50,198 bases of DNA from Chara braunii (GCA_003427395.1 BFEA01000412.1:3499-53696); one strand, 5' to 3'. Shown: positions 1-10,883, numbered from the stretch's first letter. Translations and numbers: made by a program. The notes: generated from the letters alone by a model not told the origin.

Positions 1-660
1 CTATGTGAGTCAGTCTATGTGAGTCAGTCCGTTTATCAGACTTCCGTTGCATCTATACTCATCCTACATTGGTTGATTCTTGGTTCTGCCCATACTCATT
101 GGAGTATGCTACACTAACCTTGAGAATGTCTGAAAAATGTCTGAAAAATGTCTGAGAATGTCTGAGAATGTCTGAAAATGTCTGAAATTCCTGAAAAGAG
201 TCTGAAAAACTGAAAAACTGAAAAGCTGAAAAGCTGAAAAAGGTCGGCAAACCACCACCTCAAATTCCTTATACCTGCCGCTTCGGCCAGCTTTGTGGTC
301 GCCTGATGAAAATGATATAGTTCCAATTCCTCCCTCCAACCCTACCCTCTTTCCATCTGGAGACAACAAAACCACGTGCTTCTCAAATGAGAACACTGAG
401 GAAGACTGAGGACTGAGGGGGACTGGGAAAAAGCGAAAACACTGAGAGAAACGCTGAGAAGAGGAGCTGTCTGTCTACCCTTTAAACAGAGAGAAACCAG
501 AGAGGACAGAGAGAGGACAGAGAGAACCATCCCATACTTCTACCGGACTCGGCGTCCCGCTAACCATCCCCTTGAAGGACTTCTACAAGTGATAACGGAT
601 GGGGGGGGAAGGGGTCTGGGAACTCTGCCGCTGATCTAAGGGGGATACCGGGGTCTATTT
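1..660. repeat. Non-coding stretch with a 12-nt minisatellite
   Basis: No credible gene is visible. Positions 1-30 hold two copies of a 15-nt unit. Positions about 122-241 are a degenerate minisatellite built on TGTCTGAAAAA-type units, and 390-480 hold degenerate ACTGAGGA units. The short reading frames here only follow the repeat and are low-complexity Phe/Ser strings. On the minus strand this interval lies downstream of the LINE fragment at 671-1350, so part of it may be the 3' flank or 3' untranslated region of that element. Confidence 0.6.
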
Positions 661-670
661 CGATCCAGTT

Positions 671-1350
671 TCAGAAGGAAAGTTTGTAGTCTCTGGGTAT
701 CTCTCCCCCTGCCGCCCCTTCCTCCTCAGGTTGGTTGTCCCCTGACCAGGATACCCATGCCATCCATCCCCCCCTCCTTCCTCCCAACCAGTTTTCACAA
801 AACCGAGTGATTATGCCAGCGATGTCTTTCCTGGTATGCATGAAATTCATTTGCTGTCTGGCCGTTTGCCATTGGTTTGTGATTTCTGCATTTATTTGCT
901 GCCTGACCGTCTCAGCTACCTCTCCCTCCACTACCCGTGCACCCTCAATTTCCAAGATGCACCTTCTCCACCATATCACCCATAGGATAGTTCGCCCGCC
1001 CACCCGAAAGAGGTTCCGGGTCAGTGGATCATCCGGGCATTGTGGCCAGTGGCCCGTCAGTAGTGCTCTCCAGTCCCATGGCCAGCCAGTGTCAGGGACT
1101 GTCTGCCGCCATATCCTGTCCCACCACTGCCACAACAGTACGGATGACGGACATTGTAAAAAGAGGTGCTCAATAGTCTCATTTTTTTCCCGCGGAGGGT
1201 AGCTTTGCAGGCATCTTGTGCACCAAGGCAAAGCCCGTCCTTGCTGTTCTAGCCTAGTGTGATCAATCAACCATTCGTTGGTTGGGAGACATCGGTGGGC
1301 AACCTGCCACTGAAGGGACTGCGCTAACCTTGATTTGCTCACCGTTCGAA
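671..1350 (-). pseudogene. LINE (L1-type) ORF2 C-terminal fragment with zf-RVT domain
   Basis: This minus-strand open frame of about 223 residues matches the C-terminal end of the non-LTR retrotransposon ORF2 seen more completely at 39.4-40.3 kb. Shared landmarks are SLQW followed by HRCLPTNEW, then a zinc-binding arrangement (Cys41, Cys44, His59, Cys64 in this frame), then WWDRIW, a WPWDWRALL segment and a Trp-rich ILWVIWWRR segment. This is the zf-RVT region that follows reverse transcriptase in plant L1 elements. No RT or endonuclease motif is attached, so the copy is 5'-truncated. The frame ends at a stop near 671 and the element's 3' flank continues toward position 1. It is an open frame but cannot encode a working element. 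Family assignment is firm from the internal paralogue; activity is very unlikely. Confidence 0.8.
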
Positions 1351-1380
1351 ATCATTATGGTGCATTGGTTTGCCAACTCT

Positions 1381-1456
1381 TTTTTTCTTCTTTTTTTTCT
1401 TTCCAAGAACACCCGAGCGGAAGCTAGGGGTGCTGGTAAGAGCAGGCACCACTAGC
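1381..1456 (-). mobile_element. 5'-truncated copy of the hairpin-tailed SINE family
   Basis: A minus-strand insertion with an A-rich tail (T-rich on + at 1381-1405). Its body consists mainly of the family 3' hairpin: stem AAGCTAG..GGTGC paired with GCACC.CTAGCTT around the constant loop CTGCTCTTACCA. It is flanked by an 11-bp direct repeat, TTGCCAACTCT, at 1370-1380 and 1457-1467, as expected of target-primed reverse transcription. The truncation point coincides with the start of the hairpin. Other copies lie at 12898-13066, 20079-20308, 23797-23935 and 40825-40959. Confidence 0.65.
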
Positions 1457-1515
1457 TTGCCAACTCTCAAGGGAGGTGTCAGGTTACAAATCCGGATACG
1501 AGTAGAGAGCGCTTA

Positions 1516-1783
1516 GGGTCTCGTTCGACACCACTAGAAAACCCTTACATGTAAGGGTTTCATCGTTCCACCTCTCCCTAATGACGAAAAAAAAGATGCG
1601 AAATCTGTTTTCACATTCGCGGGCGTAAGGGCGAGCCCTACAAAAATAAGGGTCTCGTTCGACACCACTAGAAAACCCTTACATGTAAGCGTTTCATCGT
1701 TCCACCTCTCCCTAATGACGAAAAAAAAGATGTGAAATCTGTTTTCACATTCGCGGGCGTAAGGGCGAGCCCTACAAAAATAA
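1516..1783. repeat. Head-to-tail duplication of the Harbinger left terminus
   Basis: Two direct copies of a 134-bp unit, 1516-1649 and 1650-1783, each start with the terminal inverted repeat GGGTCTCGTTCGACACCA. They differ at only a few positions (for example GTAAGGG versus GTAAGCG near the start). The second copy is also preceded by TAA, so the element has two potential left ends. Each unit ends in a GTAAGGGCGAGCCCTAC palindrome-like block resembling the right subterminal GTAAGGGCGCCCTTAC block near 8591. Confidence 0.85.
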
Positions 1784-2131
1784 GGACTCCCCAGCCAAAA
1801 CAGACGCAAACGCAAGGACGGCCGTGGAGGTGACTTGAAAGTAGGGGTGGTGCCCTTACTTTCTACGGGAAAACCGCCGACATTTTTGTTTTTTTTTTCC
1901 TCAGGTGTTTCCTTCGCGTTCCTGGTCCAAACGCTGGGTTGTCCGGTACACCATGGGACGGCGGTTCCACGGTAGTCTCCAACGGGTAGCGCCGTGGCCC
2001 GGCTGTGGCCATGCGGTACCTCTACTTAGCCGTTTCGGCTTGCGTGTGGAGGCGACCGTTGCAGGGGTCCCCGTGGAGGCGGGCACGCGAGTGCCGTTGG
2101 CAGCTCGTCTTTCGAATGCGAAGTGGGTGGT

Positions 2132-4186
2132 ATGCGCAGCCAGTCGATATCGATGAAGCAAGAACGTCCACCTCCCACCACCCCCTGCCGGTCGTCTTCC
2201 GCGAGCCGCTATATTGGACTCTGCTTCCGCGCTTTGTCGTCATCGAAAGGTGGCAGATCTGTGTGTCGTGTTTTGCTGCAGGAGTGCATGGCTGACATGG
2301 TGAGGAAGTTAGCTCTGCTAATCATCCTGCTTGGGGCGATGGTGCTGTTCATAGCTCTGCACGCGTGCCACGTGGCCGGTGCTCGCATCCGGCGTGGAAG
2401 GAGGAAGGGGTTGAAGAGGCTTCGTCAGGGCGCTTCGGGGAGCAAAGGGATGGGGGATGAATACAGTCGGGGTTGTGAGGGTTTTGGGATGGGGAGGGGG
2501 GCGTACGAAGGAGGGAGTGGAATGCAACACTACCTCCACCACAAGTTTGATCCAAATTTGTATTCGCATCTCTCTCCTCACCAGCAGCCTTTGCCTGATG
2601 ACACGACCTGGACGTCCCCTCCGTCGACATTGGGTCTGGCATGGGAGTCGACACAGACATCTTATGACACACCACCGCGAGTTGAAAGCACCGGAGGGGG
2701 TGTGGGTCCCATGTCCGCTTTGCTGGGCGAAACGCGGGGCAGAGGCCGTCATCCATTCGATTTGCAACCGTCACCCACGACCACCATGGACGTGTCTAGA
2801 ACGGTCCTCGTCCAGCGGAGTGGACAGGGTGGCGGTGCGAGCACGCAGACAATGCATGCCAGTGGCCTTGACGACGGGATGTCAATGCATCGGCCGAACC
2901 AGATCTCAAGGCCTGCGCCTAGCCAGGCCGCACCAGCGGGCAGCGTGCCGTATCACCAAACTGCGGCAGGCGCGACCATGCAGGATCAGAGGCCTGATCT
3001 GGGCGGTGTTGCGGAATCCCCTCGATGCGTGGAGCGTATTGTCTGCCGGTTCAATAGCTTGAGGGCTACCAGCGACGGTGACGGAGCAGGCACGACCATG
3101 CAGGAACGGAGGCCTGATGTGGGTGGGGTAGCGGAATCCCGTAGATGCGTGGAGCGTGTTGTCTGCCGCTTCAATAGCTTGCGGCCGACCAGCAACGGTG
3201 ATGTAGGCGGCCGTGACGGTGGTGCCAGCAAGACGGACCGCATCGACATTGAAGACGATGACGGTGACGACGATGACGAAGACGAAGCTCCTGTCAAGGA
3301 AGCAGCCTCCATCGGGACGAAAAAGCAAGCTTCCAAAGGTCGTGGGAAAGCGAAGGGGAAGGATAAGGAAGGTGATACGAACGGCGAGGGAGGTGGGAGT
3401 GGAGCGCGGGGGAACTGGAGTTTGAACGAGTCCCTCGTTCTTGTCCGGTGCAAGAGGGACCAAGATGACTACTTCGCTAATGTGGGAACCAACTTCGCCA
3501 GAATGAAAACGAAGGACCAGAAGTGGATGGACATCGCTAAGCGGATGGAGAAGGATGGAGTTCGGCGGGACGGAGAGCAATGCATGAAGAGGTGGGAGAA
3601 CATATTCGGGTGGTACAGGAAAGTGTGGGACAGGGAGAAGGACTCGGGACTGCAATCGTACTTCCTCATGACCACGAAAGCACGGAAGGAGAAAGGGTAC
3701 AAGTTCAATCTAGACCGCACTGTATATGACGCGATCCACATCATGCAGGGGAACAACCAGGTCATTCACCCGCCGAATCTTGTGGACATAGGCAACACAA
3801 AAGGACAACAGTCACAACAACGTGAGCAAAGCCAAGCGGCTGCAGGTGGTGGGGAAGCAGACACTTCGGCGAGCGAGAACAGGGGAGCGGATGCGGGGGA
3901 CAGGTGTGGCAGCAGGTCGTCTTCTAACGGCATTCATGGCAAGCGGAAGAACGCCAGGCAACTGGCTTTCAAGGCGGTGACGGATGTGATGAAAACGCAC
4001 TCGGCCGTTGTCGCGGAGTCCGTGAACCGCGCGAGCAAGCGACAATGCGACGTGCTCCAAAGGCAGTGCGACATAATGGAGAGGGAGGCGAGAACGCAGG
4101 AGAGGCAATGCGAAGTTCTCGACGTCGGGCAACGGATGTTGTGCGATGCTCTGCTTAAGATCGCATCGGCATTGGCCAGGGATTGA
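2132..4186 (+). CDS. Harbinger Myb/SANT-like (trihelix-type) DNA-binding protein
   Basis: This is the second protein of PIF/Harbinger elements, which in characterised systems binds element ends and brings the transposase to the nucleus. The frame is open from 2123; the first ATG is 2132 and another is at 2288. Residue numbers count from 2123. A hydrophobic segment (LALLIILLGAMVLFIAL) at about 62-78 looks like a membrane anchor and is odd here; the stretch before the SANT domain may instead be 5' leader read through. Residues about 286-365 hold two near-identical 40-residue repeats (GGVAES.RCVER.VCRFNSL). An acidic run (about 375-390) and a Lys/Arg-rich likely nuclear signal follow. The SANT/trihelix-like domain spans about 431-545 (NWSL, W at KWMDIAKRM, KRWENIFGWYRKVWD). 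The C-terminus is predicted coiled coil with repeated RQCD/RQCE. It is intact as read, unlike the transposase. The domain call is firm; the start is uncertain. Confidence 0.8.
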   Translation: MRSQSISMKQERPPPTTPCRSSSASRYIGLCFRALSSSKGGRSVCRVLLQECMADMVRKLALLIILLGAMVLFIALHACHVAGARIRRGRRKGLKRLRQGASGSKGMGDEYSRGCEGFGMGRGAYEGGSGMQHYLHHKFDPNLYSHLSPHQQPLPDDTTWTSPPSTLGLAWESTQTSYDTPPRVESTGGGVGPMSALLGETRGRGRHPFDLQPSPTTTMDVSRTVLVQRSGQGGGASTQTMHASGLDDGMSMHRPNQISRPAPSQAAPAGSVPYHQTAAGATMQDQRPDLGGVAESPRCVERIVCRFNSLRATSDGDGAGTTMQERRPDVGGVAESRRCVERVVCRFNSLRPTSNGDVGGRDGGASKTDRIDIEDDDGDDDDEDEAPVKEAASIGTKKQASKGRGKAKGKDKEGDTNGEGGGSGARGNWSLNESLVLVRCKRDQDDYFANVGTNFARMKTKDQKWMDIAKRMEKDGVRRDGEQCMKRWENIFGWYRKVWDREKDSGLQSYFLMTTKARKEKGYKFNLDRTVYDAIHIMQGNNQVIHPPNLVDIGNTKGQQSQQREQSQAAAGGGEADTSASENRGADAGDRCGSRSSSNGIHGKRKNARQLAFKAVTDVMKTHSAVVAESVNRASKRQCDVLQRQCDIMEREARTQERQCEVLDVGQRMLCDALLKIASALARD

Positions 4187-4916
4187 TTGCGAGGTTGTGA
4201 CAGGAGAGCAAACCCCAAAACCCATGCGGGTGTGCTTGCAGGGGCGGGCCGCGGGGTGTCATTTCAAGGCTAGATTTCGCCCCAGTCTTTTTTTATTTTT
4301 CGTTTTTTGTTGCCTTTTTCGTGACGTTGTCCGTCATGATGCGCAACAATGGCGACCACTGGCTTTTAAACCCGTTCGTCACCTTGCGCAGGGTCATTTC
4401 ACAAGGTTGTTTGTTGAACATTTTCTGTCTGTATATTTTATAGATTTTTTTTATTTTTATTTTTTTATTTTTTTTCCTCTCGTCGACCGTTCGTTTGCAA
4501 TCGGCGCCGGTGGTCGCAACCCGAGCTCTTCAAGTTAGATGACGTCCAAGAGGAGTAGGGATACGCATGCCATCCATGGTGGTCGCTTCGTATGTCGCAT
4601 CACCGAGGGGGTGGGTCGTTTGGAGGGAGGGTCGAAGGAGTTGGTATGGGGGAGGGGTTGGTATGGGGGAGGGGTTGGTATGGGGAAGGGAGGGGGTTGA
4701 TAGGATCTGGCCCCTACGCCGACAGGGGGCAGTTCATCTCGGCGATCAATGGAGGCTGCACGACGATGCCAGCGAAACTTATTAAAGCTCATGGCAGTGT
4801 GTTTCCAAGGCCAACGTGAGAGATCGGTCGTGGGAACTCACGTGGCGAAAGTGCGCGGACGGTGGACGTTGGGAGTGTACAAAAACTTGTAGTTTGGCTC
4901 CCTGTGAGGGTCATAT
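4187..4916. other. Harbinger internal spacer, no gene supported
   Basis: After the Myb/SANT stop there is an AT/T-rich stretch (about 4285-4480) that could include a 3' untranslated region, then a run of GGTATGGGGGAGGG tandem units at about 4637-4690. Short frames on both sides of that run are mostly low-complexity Gly/Pro. A short frame ending near 4807 contains a non-repetitive tail (PYADRGQFISAING) that may be a remnant of the unrecognised coding sequence downstream. Confidence 0.5.
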
Positions 4917-5530
4917 GTGCGCCGAGGCTGGTGGTGGCGAAGACAGTCCTCCGACGCGAGGATGGTGAATTGCGCACTCGTGTTCAAACCGGAACACAGT
5001 GCCAATAGTGATATCGTACGTGGTGGTCATCGAGGGGTTGTCGGTAGGGAAATCGAGATCAGACATCGCAGCTGCGTCGGGGTGCGGCGCTGCGCATCAA
5101 TGGACATCCAGGTGGCGCTCAGAGGTCGTGTCCTCGGTCGTACGATAACTTTTTACGAGATGAGGCATCGCCGAGGAGAGAAGGACGGCAGGTTGTTTGA
5201 TTTTGTGGGCGAGATCAGTGGACATGAAGTGCGGCATTACGAGGTGGACGCGAACGGAGATACAATTTCCACGTCATCGTCGCGCTGGGATATGCGGATG
5301 ACATGCTGCGCGAGGTAGTTGGCTATGCAACGAAAGTCGGTCGCGCGATCCCCAACCGCTGGGAAGGAGGAGTGGACGTTCTCGCTGACATCGTCGACCT
5401 CCTAATGTCCAACATCGCGATCGAGCACGACGACCGCATGACTGTTCCTGCGGATTTTCGGGTGCACCCCGATCCTCCCATGCACAACCCCTCGGGTCTA
5501 CGCGGCGAGATCCACAGCATCAACGAGTAA
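4917..5530 (+). CDS. Unrecognised ORF pair between the Harbinger genes, probably one frame-shifted gene
   Basis: Two overlapping plus-strand frames, 4917-5318 (about 133 residues) and 5303-5530 (about 75 residues), look more protein-like than their surroundings. The first contains VVGREIEIRHRSC and MDIQVALRGRVLGRTI; the second contains GVDVLADIVDLLMSN and DDRMTVPADFRV. The second frame stays open upstream of its ATG (FHVIVALGYADDM), consistent with a single reading frame broken by a 1-nt shift near 5260-5300. The context inside a Harbinger element suggests a third element-encoded protein or a captured host fragment. I do not recognise either frame and assign no function. No splice sites or promoter are evident. 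Confidence 0.3.
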
Positions 5531-5534
5531 GTGT

Positions 5535-6808
<1,274 letters not shown>

Positions 6809-8219
6809 TCAATTCATCATTCGCACACGTAACCCGTCACGCGAAGCCAGGGCAGCGTCGGTTGCGCCCGATTGCGACACTGGTCGTGCCGGATCTTGCA
6901 ACCCCAGATCGACACGAACCAGATTGTCGTTCTCGTCCGGCTCGAGCAGGACCGAGTCGTCGAACGGTATGCCTGCCTCAGGCAACAAGTTGTGGATGAT
7001 ACAAACAGCCAGAAATTGCAGAGGCAGATTATCCATGTTCGTCTTGTGATGCCGGAGGAACAACCTCCACATCCCCTTCAAACGCCCGAAAGCCCTCTCC
7101 ACGACTCCTCTCGTCGTCTTCTGCCGCGTGTCAAACAAGCTGATGTCCCCTGCTTGGTCGGTCCCCCCGTAGGGGACCACCATCCACGTTCTCGGCGAGT
7201 ACCCGTTGTCCCCAAGCAGATACCCTGTTGTGGACACCCCCTGGCAGCAGAACAGGTTCCGCGACGAAGAGCTCGCCCAACTCCGCACGTCGAAAGAGTG
7301 AAGAATTTCTCAAAACCCGCTGGTCGTGGACGCTCCCCGGGTAGCCCATGAACACATCGAGAATTCTCATGTCGAGGTCGACGACGACTTGGGCGACGAC
7401 CGAGAACTGTTGTTTTCGGTCGTAGTAGTTCTCCGACGGTGCATTGGCGGGCTTGTCCACGTACACGTGCGTGCAATCGATTGCGCCGAAACAATTAGGG
7501 AACCCCTTCGCTCCGAATGCTCAGGTCACCTGCAGCAGACGACGGCCGGTCGGCATGGCGACTTTGTCTGGATATGCAGCCAGTATTGCGTTGGCGACGT
7601 CCGTGACGGTCGCCACCCCGGACGACCTGCCGATGCCAAAGCTCGACGAAGAGTTCTCAAACGTCTCCCCGGTGGCCCACCGGTATAACGCGAAGGCGAT
7701 GATAAGGTCTGTCTGCAAGGGCTCGCGGTAGTGCGTTAGTCTACGGTCGATAAATGGAGCGCAAGCCGCAACAATGTCGCCGATGGCCCTCGACATTCGA
7801 AGCTTGTCATGGAAATATTCATCCGTCGCGTCGTCTGTAATGTCCAAGTCTCGCCACGTCCCGCCCATTCGTCTTTTCATCCACCACCGCGGCGTGTCCC
7901 TGGGCAGAACACCAGCAACAATTGCGTTGGACAACAGGAAAGGAGCATCTGATAGACCGGACGATGCACAGACGTCTGCCAACGCCTGGGCTATGGCGGC
8001 CTCCCTCCTCCCCCTTCCCCTCCCACCCGCACGCCGCAACCCGTTCACCGTCTCCATGAACCGGCACACAACGAGGACAGCACTGGCAACCATGCTCTTC
8101 TCACTGGTTGACAATCTCCTCCCCGCCTGTGGATCGCGCCCACTGTTGTCCATAGCTAGACTACGCTGCGCACAAAACCCACACGACAGCGACACGCGAA
8201 GGCACGTGCGCACACTCAA
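6809..8219 (-). pseudogene. PIF/Harbinger DDE transposase (HARBI1-like), one stop and one frameshift
   Basis: Read on the minus strand from ATG 8219 (an alternative, MDNSGRDPQ, starts near 8153), this is the catalytic protein of the element. The N-terminal part carries DEYFHDKLRMSR and RLTHYREPLQTDLIIAFALYRWATG, typical of the HARBI1 N-terminal region. The catalytic core follows: first Asp in GAIDCTHVYVDKP, the block MGYPGSVHDQRVLRNS, second Asp in LLGDNGYSPRTW, and Glu in GVVERAFGRLKGMW. The C-terminal part continues CIIHNLLPEAG. Two lesions are visible: an in-frame TGA at about 7521-7523, just before AFGAKGFPNCFGAIDC, and a 1-nt shift near 7235-7245 between FVAEPVLLPGG and QGVSTTGYLLGDNGY. 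The DDE triad is otherwise present. Without re-reading I cannot exclude a sequencing error for either lesion. Confidence 0.85.
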
Positions 8220-8645
8220 CGATGGATGACTGCCGCATACACTGCGGGGAACGCGACGGCAGGGGGTCCAGAAAGCGATGAGCGCGAAGGGAACTGGTGG
8301 GCGCAGAATTTGAATTTGAATGTTCGGGGTCCTCGCACGCTTTAACTTCCACGGCCGAATGACGCTGCGCGCCCGCCTTGGGGAAATGGCGGGCCTGGGT
8401 TTCCCACGGGCCCAAAGCTGGCGGACACGATTTTGTCCGCCGCAACACTGGGTCGGACACTCACATTCAATTCTCGGCCGCGTAAGGCGCGAACGGGGGC
8501 ACCTGAAATGTAAGTGCGATAAAGTGTAGGGTTTTCGTAAGTGGTTGTGGAACGAAAAACGGAGTAAGGGAAACTAATCACATTTTCGTCGTAAGGGCGC
8601 CCTTACAAAGGAAGTGTTTTCTCATGGTGTCGAACGAGGCCCTTA

Positions 8646-9079
8646 GGACCTCGTTCGACACCACTTGGAAATAGCTGTTTTTCAAGGACGCGTCGTTCGA
8701 CCCCTCCCGAATTACGCACCCTTGAAGTCACTAATGTTGTTTCCACATCCCCGCGGCCAAGTGTCCGCCCTTGAAACGGAAGTGCGGTCCAAGCAAATCG
8801 ACGAAAATCCCAAGGGTGCCTCAGGAGGTCACTTGGGGCGCAAGGGTTTCACCCTTCAAAAGGGGTAATATACGACCTTTTTCTTTTTTACTTTTTTTCC
8901 ACCAATCACCACTGTTCGTGGTGCAATGCCGTCAGCACTTCAGTTTCGAGGACGGCCGTCACAAGGGTTTCATCAAGGGGTAGTGGAACGAAAAAACAAG
9001 TTAGGGGAAATTAATCACCTTCCGTGAGTTAGGGTGCCCTTGAAACTCAAGTGTTTTCAAGTGGGGTCTAACGAGGCCC
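8646..9079. mobile_element. Harbinger-derived MITE abutting the autonomous-type element
   Basis: This 434-bp element starts GGACCTCGTTCGACACCA and ends in a near-complementary GGGGTCTAACGAGGCCC. It is flanked by TTA at 8643-8645 and 9080-9082. It therefore shares the central TTA with the 7.1-kb element on its left. Its ends clearly belong to the same Harbinger family (CTCGTTCGACACCA). There is no coding capacity for transposase. Inner sequence repeats the subterminal theme (AACGAAAAA, ACCCTTGAAA, TTAGGG). Confidence 0.85.
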
Positions 9080-9140
9080 TTAGGGTATATCATTTCCCAG
9101 AAGTAGTGGGATCAATAATTAAAGAGAAAAGAAATATATG

Positions 9141-9392
9141 CTGTATTGAGTCTATGATTCTCAGGTCCCCTTCGAAACTACCTTCTTCCCCGGAAAACAA
9201 CGTACGTCATTATAGCAGTATCTAGACTGAAAGATGCCTCAAAGACAGGCGGTATTGACTGTATTGAGTCTATGATTCTCAGGTCCCCTTTGAAACTACC
9301 TTCTTCCCCCGAATATAACGTACGGTCATTATAGCAGTATCTAGACTGAATGATGCCTCAAATACAGCTATAATGACGGGGTAAGAAGGTAG
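9141..9392. repeat. 118-bp tandem duplication enclosing a foldback MITE
   Basis: Two direct units start CTGTATTGAGTC at 9141 and 9259. The second contains a small foldback unit (9296-9392): CTACCTTCTTCCCCC at one end and GGGGTAAGAAGGTAG at the other, with an inner GTCATTATAG/CTATAATGAC pair around TCTAGACTGAATGATGCC. The first unit has the left arm and most of the centre but lacks the right arm. The same family recurs at about 11020-11090, 15342-15656 and 28293-28397. Confidence 0.7.
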
Positions 9393-9705
9393 GCTCTCTC
9401 AAGTGATGCCATACTACCCTCCATATATTATATCATGTGTTGGCATAGTTGTTTTTTTTTTCTTCCCACAAGTATATCGAAATGATCGCACGTTTGACTT
9501 CAACTAGCTAGTTTTCATCTGTTAGGCTGCTTCTTTCTTTTCTTTTCTTTTCTTTTTTTTCTTTTTTTTTTTTCTATTTTTTCAAAAACAGGGGCCCAGT
9601 GCCCAAGGCTAATATTACCAATAAGAGGAATGAGGCCGGGGTCCTCACAGTCTGCCCGGAGAAACCGAACCGAACTTGCTGAGAACCAGGCTCAGCGTCC
9701 CTCAT
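9393..9705. other. AT/T-rich spacer with one isolated family hairpin
   Basis: No gene is seen. T-rich tracts occupy 9450-9580. The hairpin GCTGAGAACCAGGCTCAGC at 9678-9696 is a minus-strand relic of the SINE head hairpin, with a compensated stem (GCTGAG/CTCAGC instead of GCTGGA/TCCAGC). Confidence 0.5.
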
Positions 9706-9709
9706 GTGG

Positions 9710-9743
<34 letters not shown>

Positions 9744-9770
9744 ACTAATGATGATGATGGTGATGGTGAT
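9706..9770. repeat. (GAT)n trinucleotide microsatellite
   Basis: About 20 GAT/GGT trinucleotide units with one ACTAAT interruption. The Met-rich reading frame through it is only the repeat. Confidence 0.95.
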
Positions 9771-10042
9771 AAAACATTGTATTAATTGTAGTAAGCTATG
9801 CTATATCAACAATTCTGGTCTCCTAATCCTAGAGCAACTTCTAGCCCTCCCTGTACCAGGACATTGTAAATCCGAGACAAAACCAACCTAACCAATGTCG
9901 CCCATAGCTGATCTCTCCTTGCCACTGAGCAGGCTGCTTCTGTCTTTATGATCTGTTGGAAATCCGTTAGATACTTGAGTGTTTGGAAAATTGTGGTGGA
10001 TTTCAGGAGGTTTTGTCATCATCGTGAAACAAGGGTTCTTGA

Positions 10043-10280
10043 GGATTCGTAGTTTTCTCATCATCTGTTAGGCTGCTGCTTTCTTCAGCGATCGTAAAAA
10101 AGGATTCGTAGTTTTCTCATCATCTATCCCGAAGTTCAGTAGCTTGTTCACGATCGTGGAGGATACTCTCAAAGCCGAAACCAGGTAATGGCCCCGGTAT
10201 CTCAATTTGTTCATACTCTCCGAGTCAAAGCCGAAACCGGGGTAATGGCCCCGGTATCTCAATTTGTTCATAAATTGTTT
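10043..10280. repeat. Two adjacent local tandem duplications
   Basis: GGATTCGTAGTTTTCTCATC occurs at 10043 and 10102 (period about 59). AGCCGAAACC with its downstream GGTAATGGCCCCGGTATC occurs at 10173 and 10229 (period about 56). Both arrays have two units and sit in otherwise unremarkable non-coding sequence. Confidence 0.8.
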
Positions 10281-10309
10281 GTTACATGAACTTTTTTTTG
10301 TTTTTTTCA

Positions 10310-10400
10310 CATATGGGATGCTGGGCCCGATTCCGAGCACGTGCTGCTCCCCACGAATAGATTGGAGCACGTCTTAAAAAAAGAAAACAGAAGGAAAAAA
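10310..10400 (+). mobile_element. SINE relic lacking the terminal hairpin
   Basis: A plus-strand copy of the hairpin-SINE head: GGGATGCTGGGCCCGATTC, then GCACGTGCTGCTCCCCACGA and ATAGATTGGAGC. The 3' hairpin is missing and the sequence passes directly into A-rich DNA. No target duplication could be defined. Confidence 0.5.
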
Positions 10401-10612
10401 AAAAGGCTGCTTCTTTATATCACACTACTGTCTCACGACATTATTAATTGCCAAAGCCTGATGTACAGGCGAGGTGTGATTAATACTGATTATCATCCCT
10501 TTATAATATATATATATATATTTTTTAACTATATCCCTTTTTACCATACATGGAGTTGTTGTGTTAATCTTTTTTTTTTTTTTTTTTTTTTTAAATACTT
10601 TCATGTGGCAAG

Positions 10613-10883
10613 GTTAACCACAAGTACACGGCCGAGGTAAACTTTCCTAAAAGTTTGGCGACTCACCCCCCGTGCGCGCCTGTGGCTGAGCAGAAATTGT
10701 TTTTGTCCCACGCATCAGGGTTGGCGCTGGCGCCACCCGGGACAAAGAAAAAAGTTCCCCGGCTTCCGCCAGGTGAGTCCGCTAAGTTTTTTTTTGTTTT
10801 TTTGTTTTTTTGATGTCCGCTAAGTTTTCGGAATCAGTTGTTTTGGTTCGGAAAGAACAGGCGTAGGTGTACTTGTGGTGTAA
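10613..10883. mobile_element. Nested foldback element
   Basis: Outer arms ACCACAAGTACAC (near 10617) and GTGTACTTGTGGT (near 10868) are exact reverse complements. Inside them GACTCACC/GGTGAGTC and a GC-rich hairpin GTCCC...GGGAC around GGCGCTGGCGCC give a second level of pairing. There is no coding capacity. The arm motif CCACAAGTAC also occurs near 16257, so the family is repeated in the window. Confidence 0.6.

Noticed and set aside
735-1202. Plus-strand ORF of 155 codons opposite the LINE fragment
   Set aside because: The minus strand has the zf-RVT motif and matches paralogues; the plus frame is its shadow.
2318-3655. Minus-strand ORFs opposite the Myb/SANT gene
   Set aside because: They are shadows of a real plus-strand gene with recognisable domains.
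8665-8983. Short plus-strand ORFs in the MITE
   Set aside because: They sit wholly within a 434-bp non-coding MITE defined by TIRs and TTA duplications.
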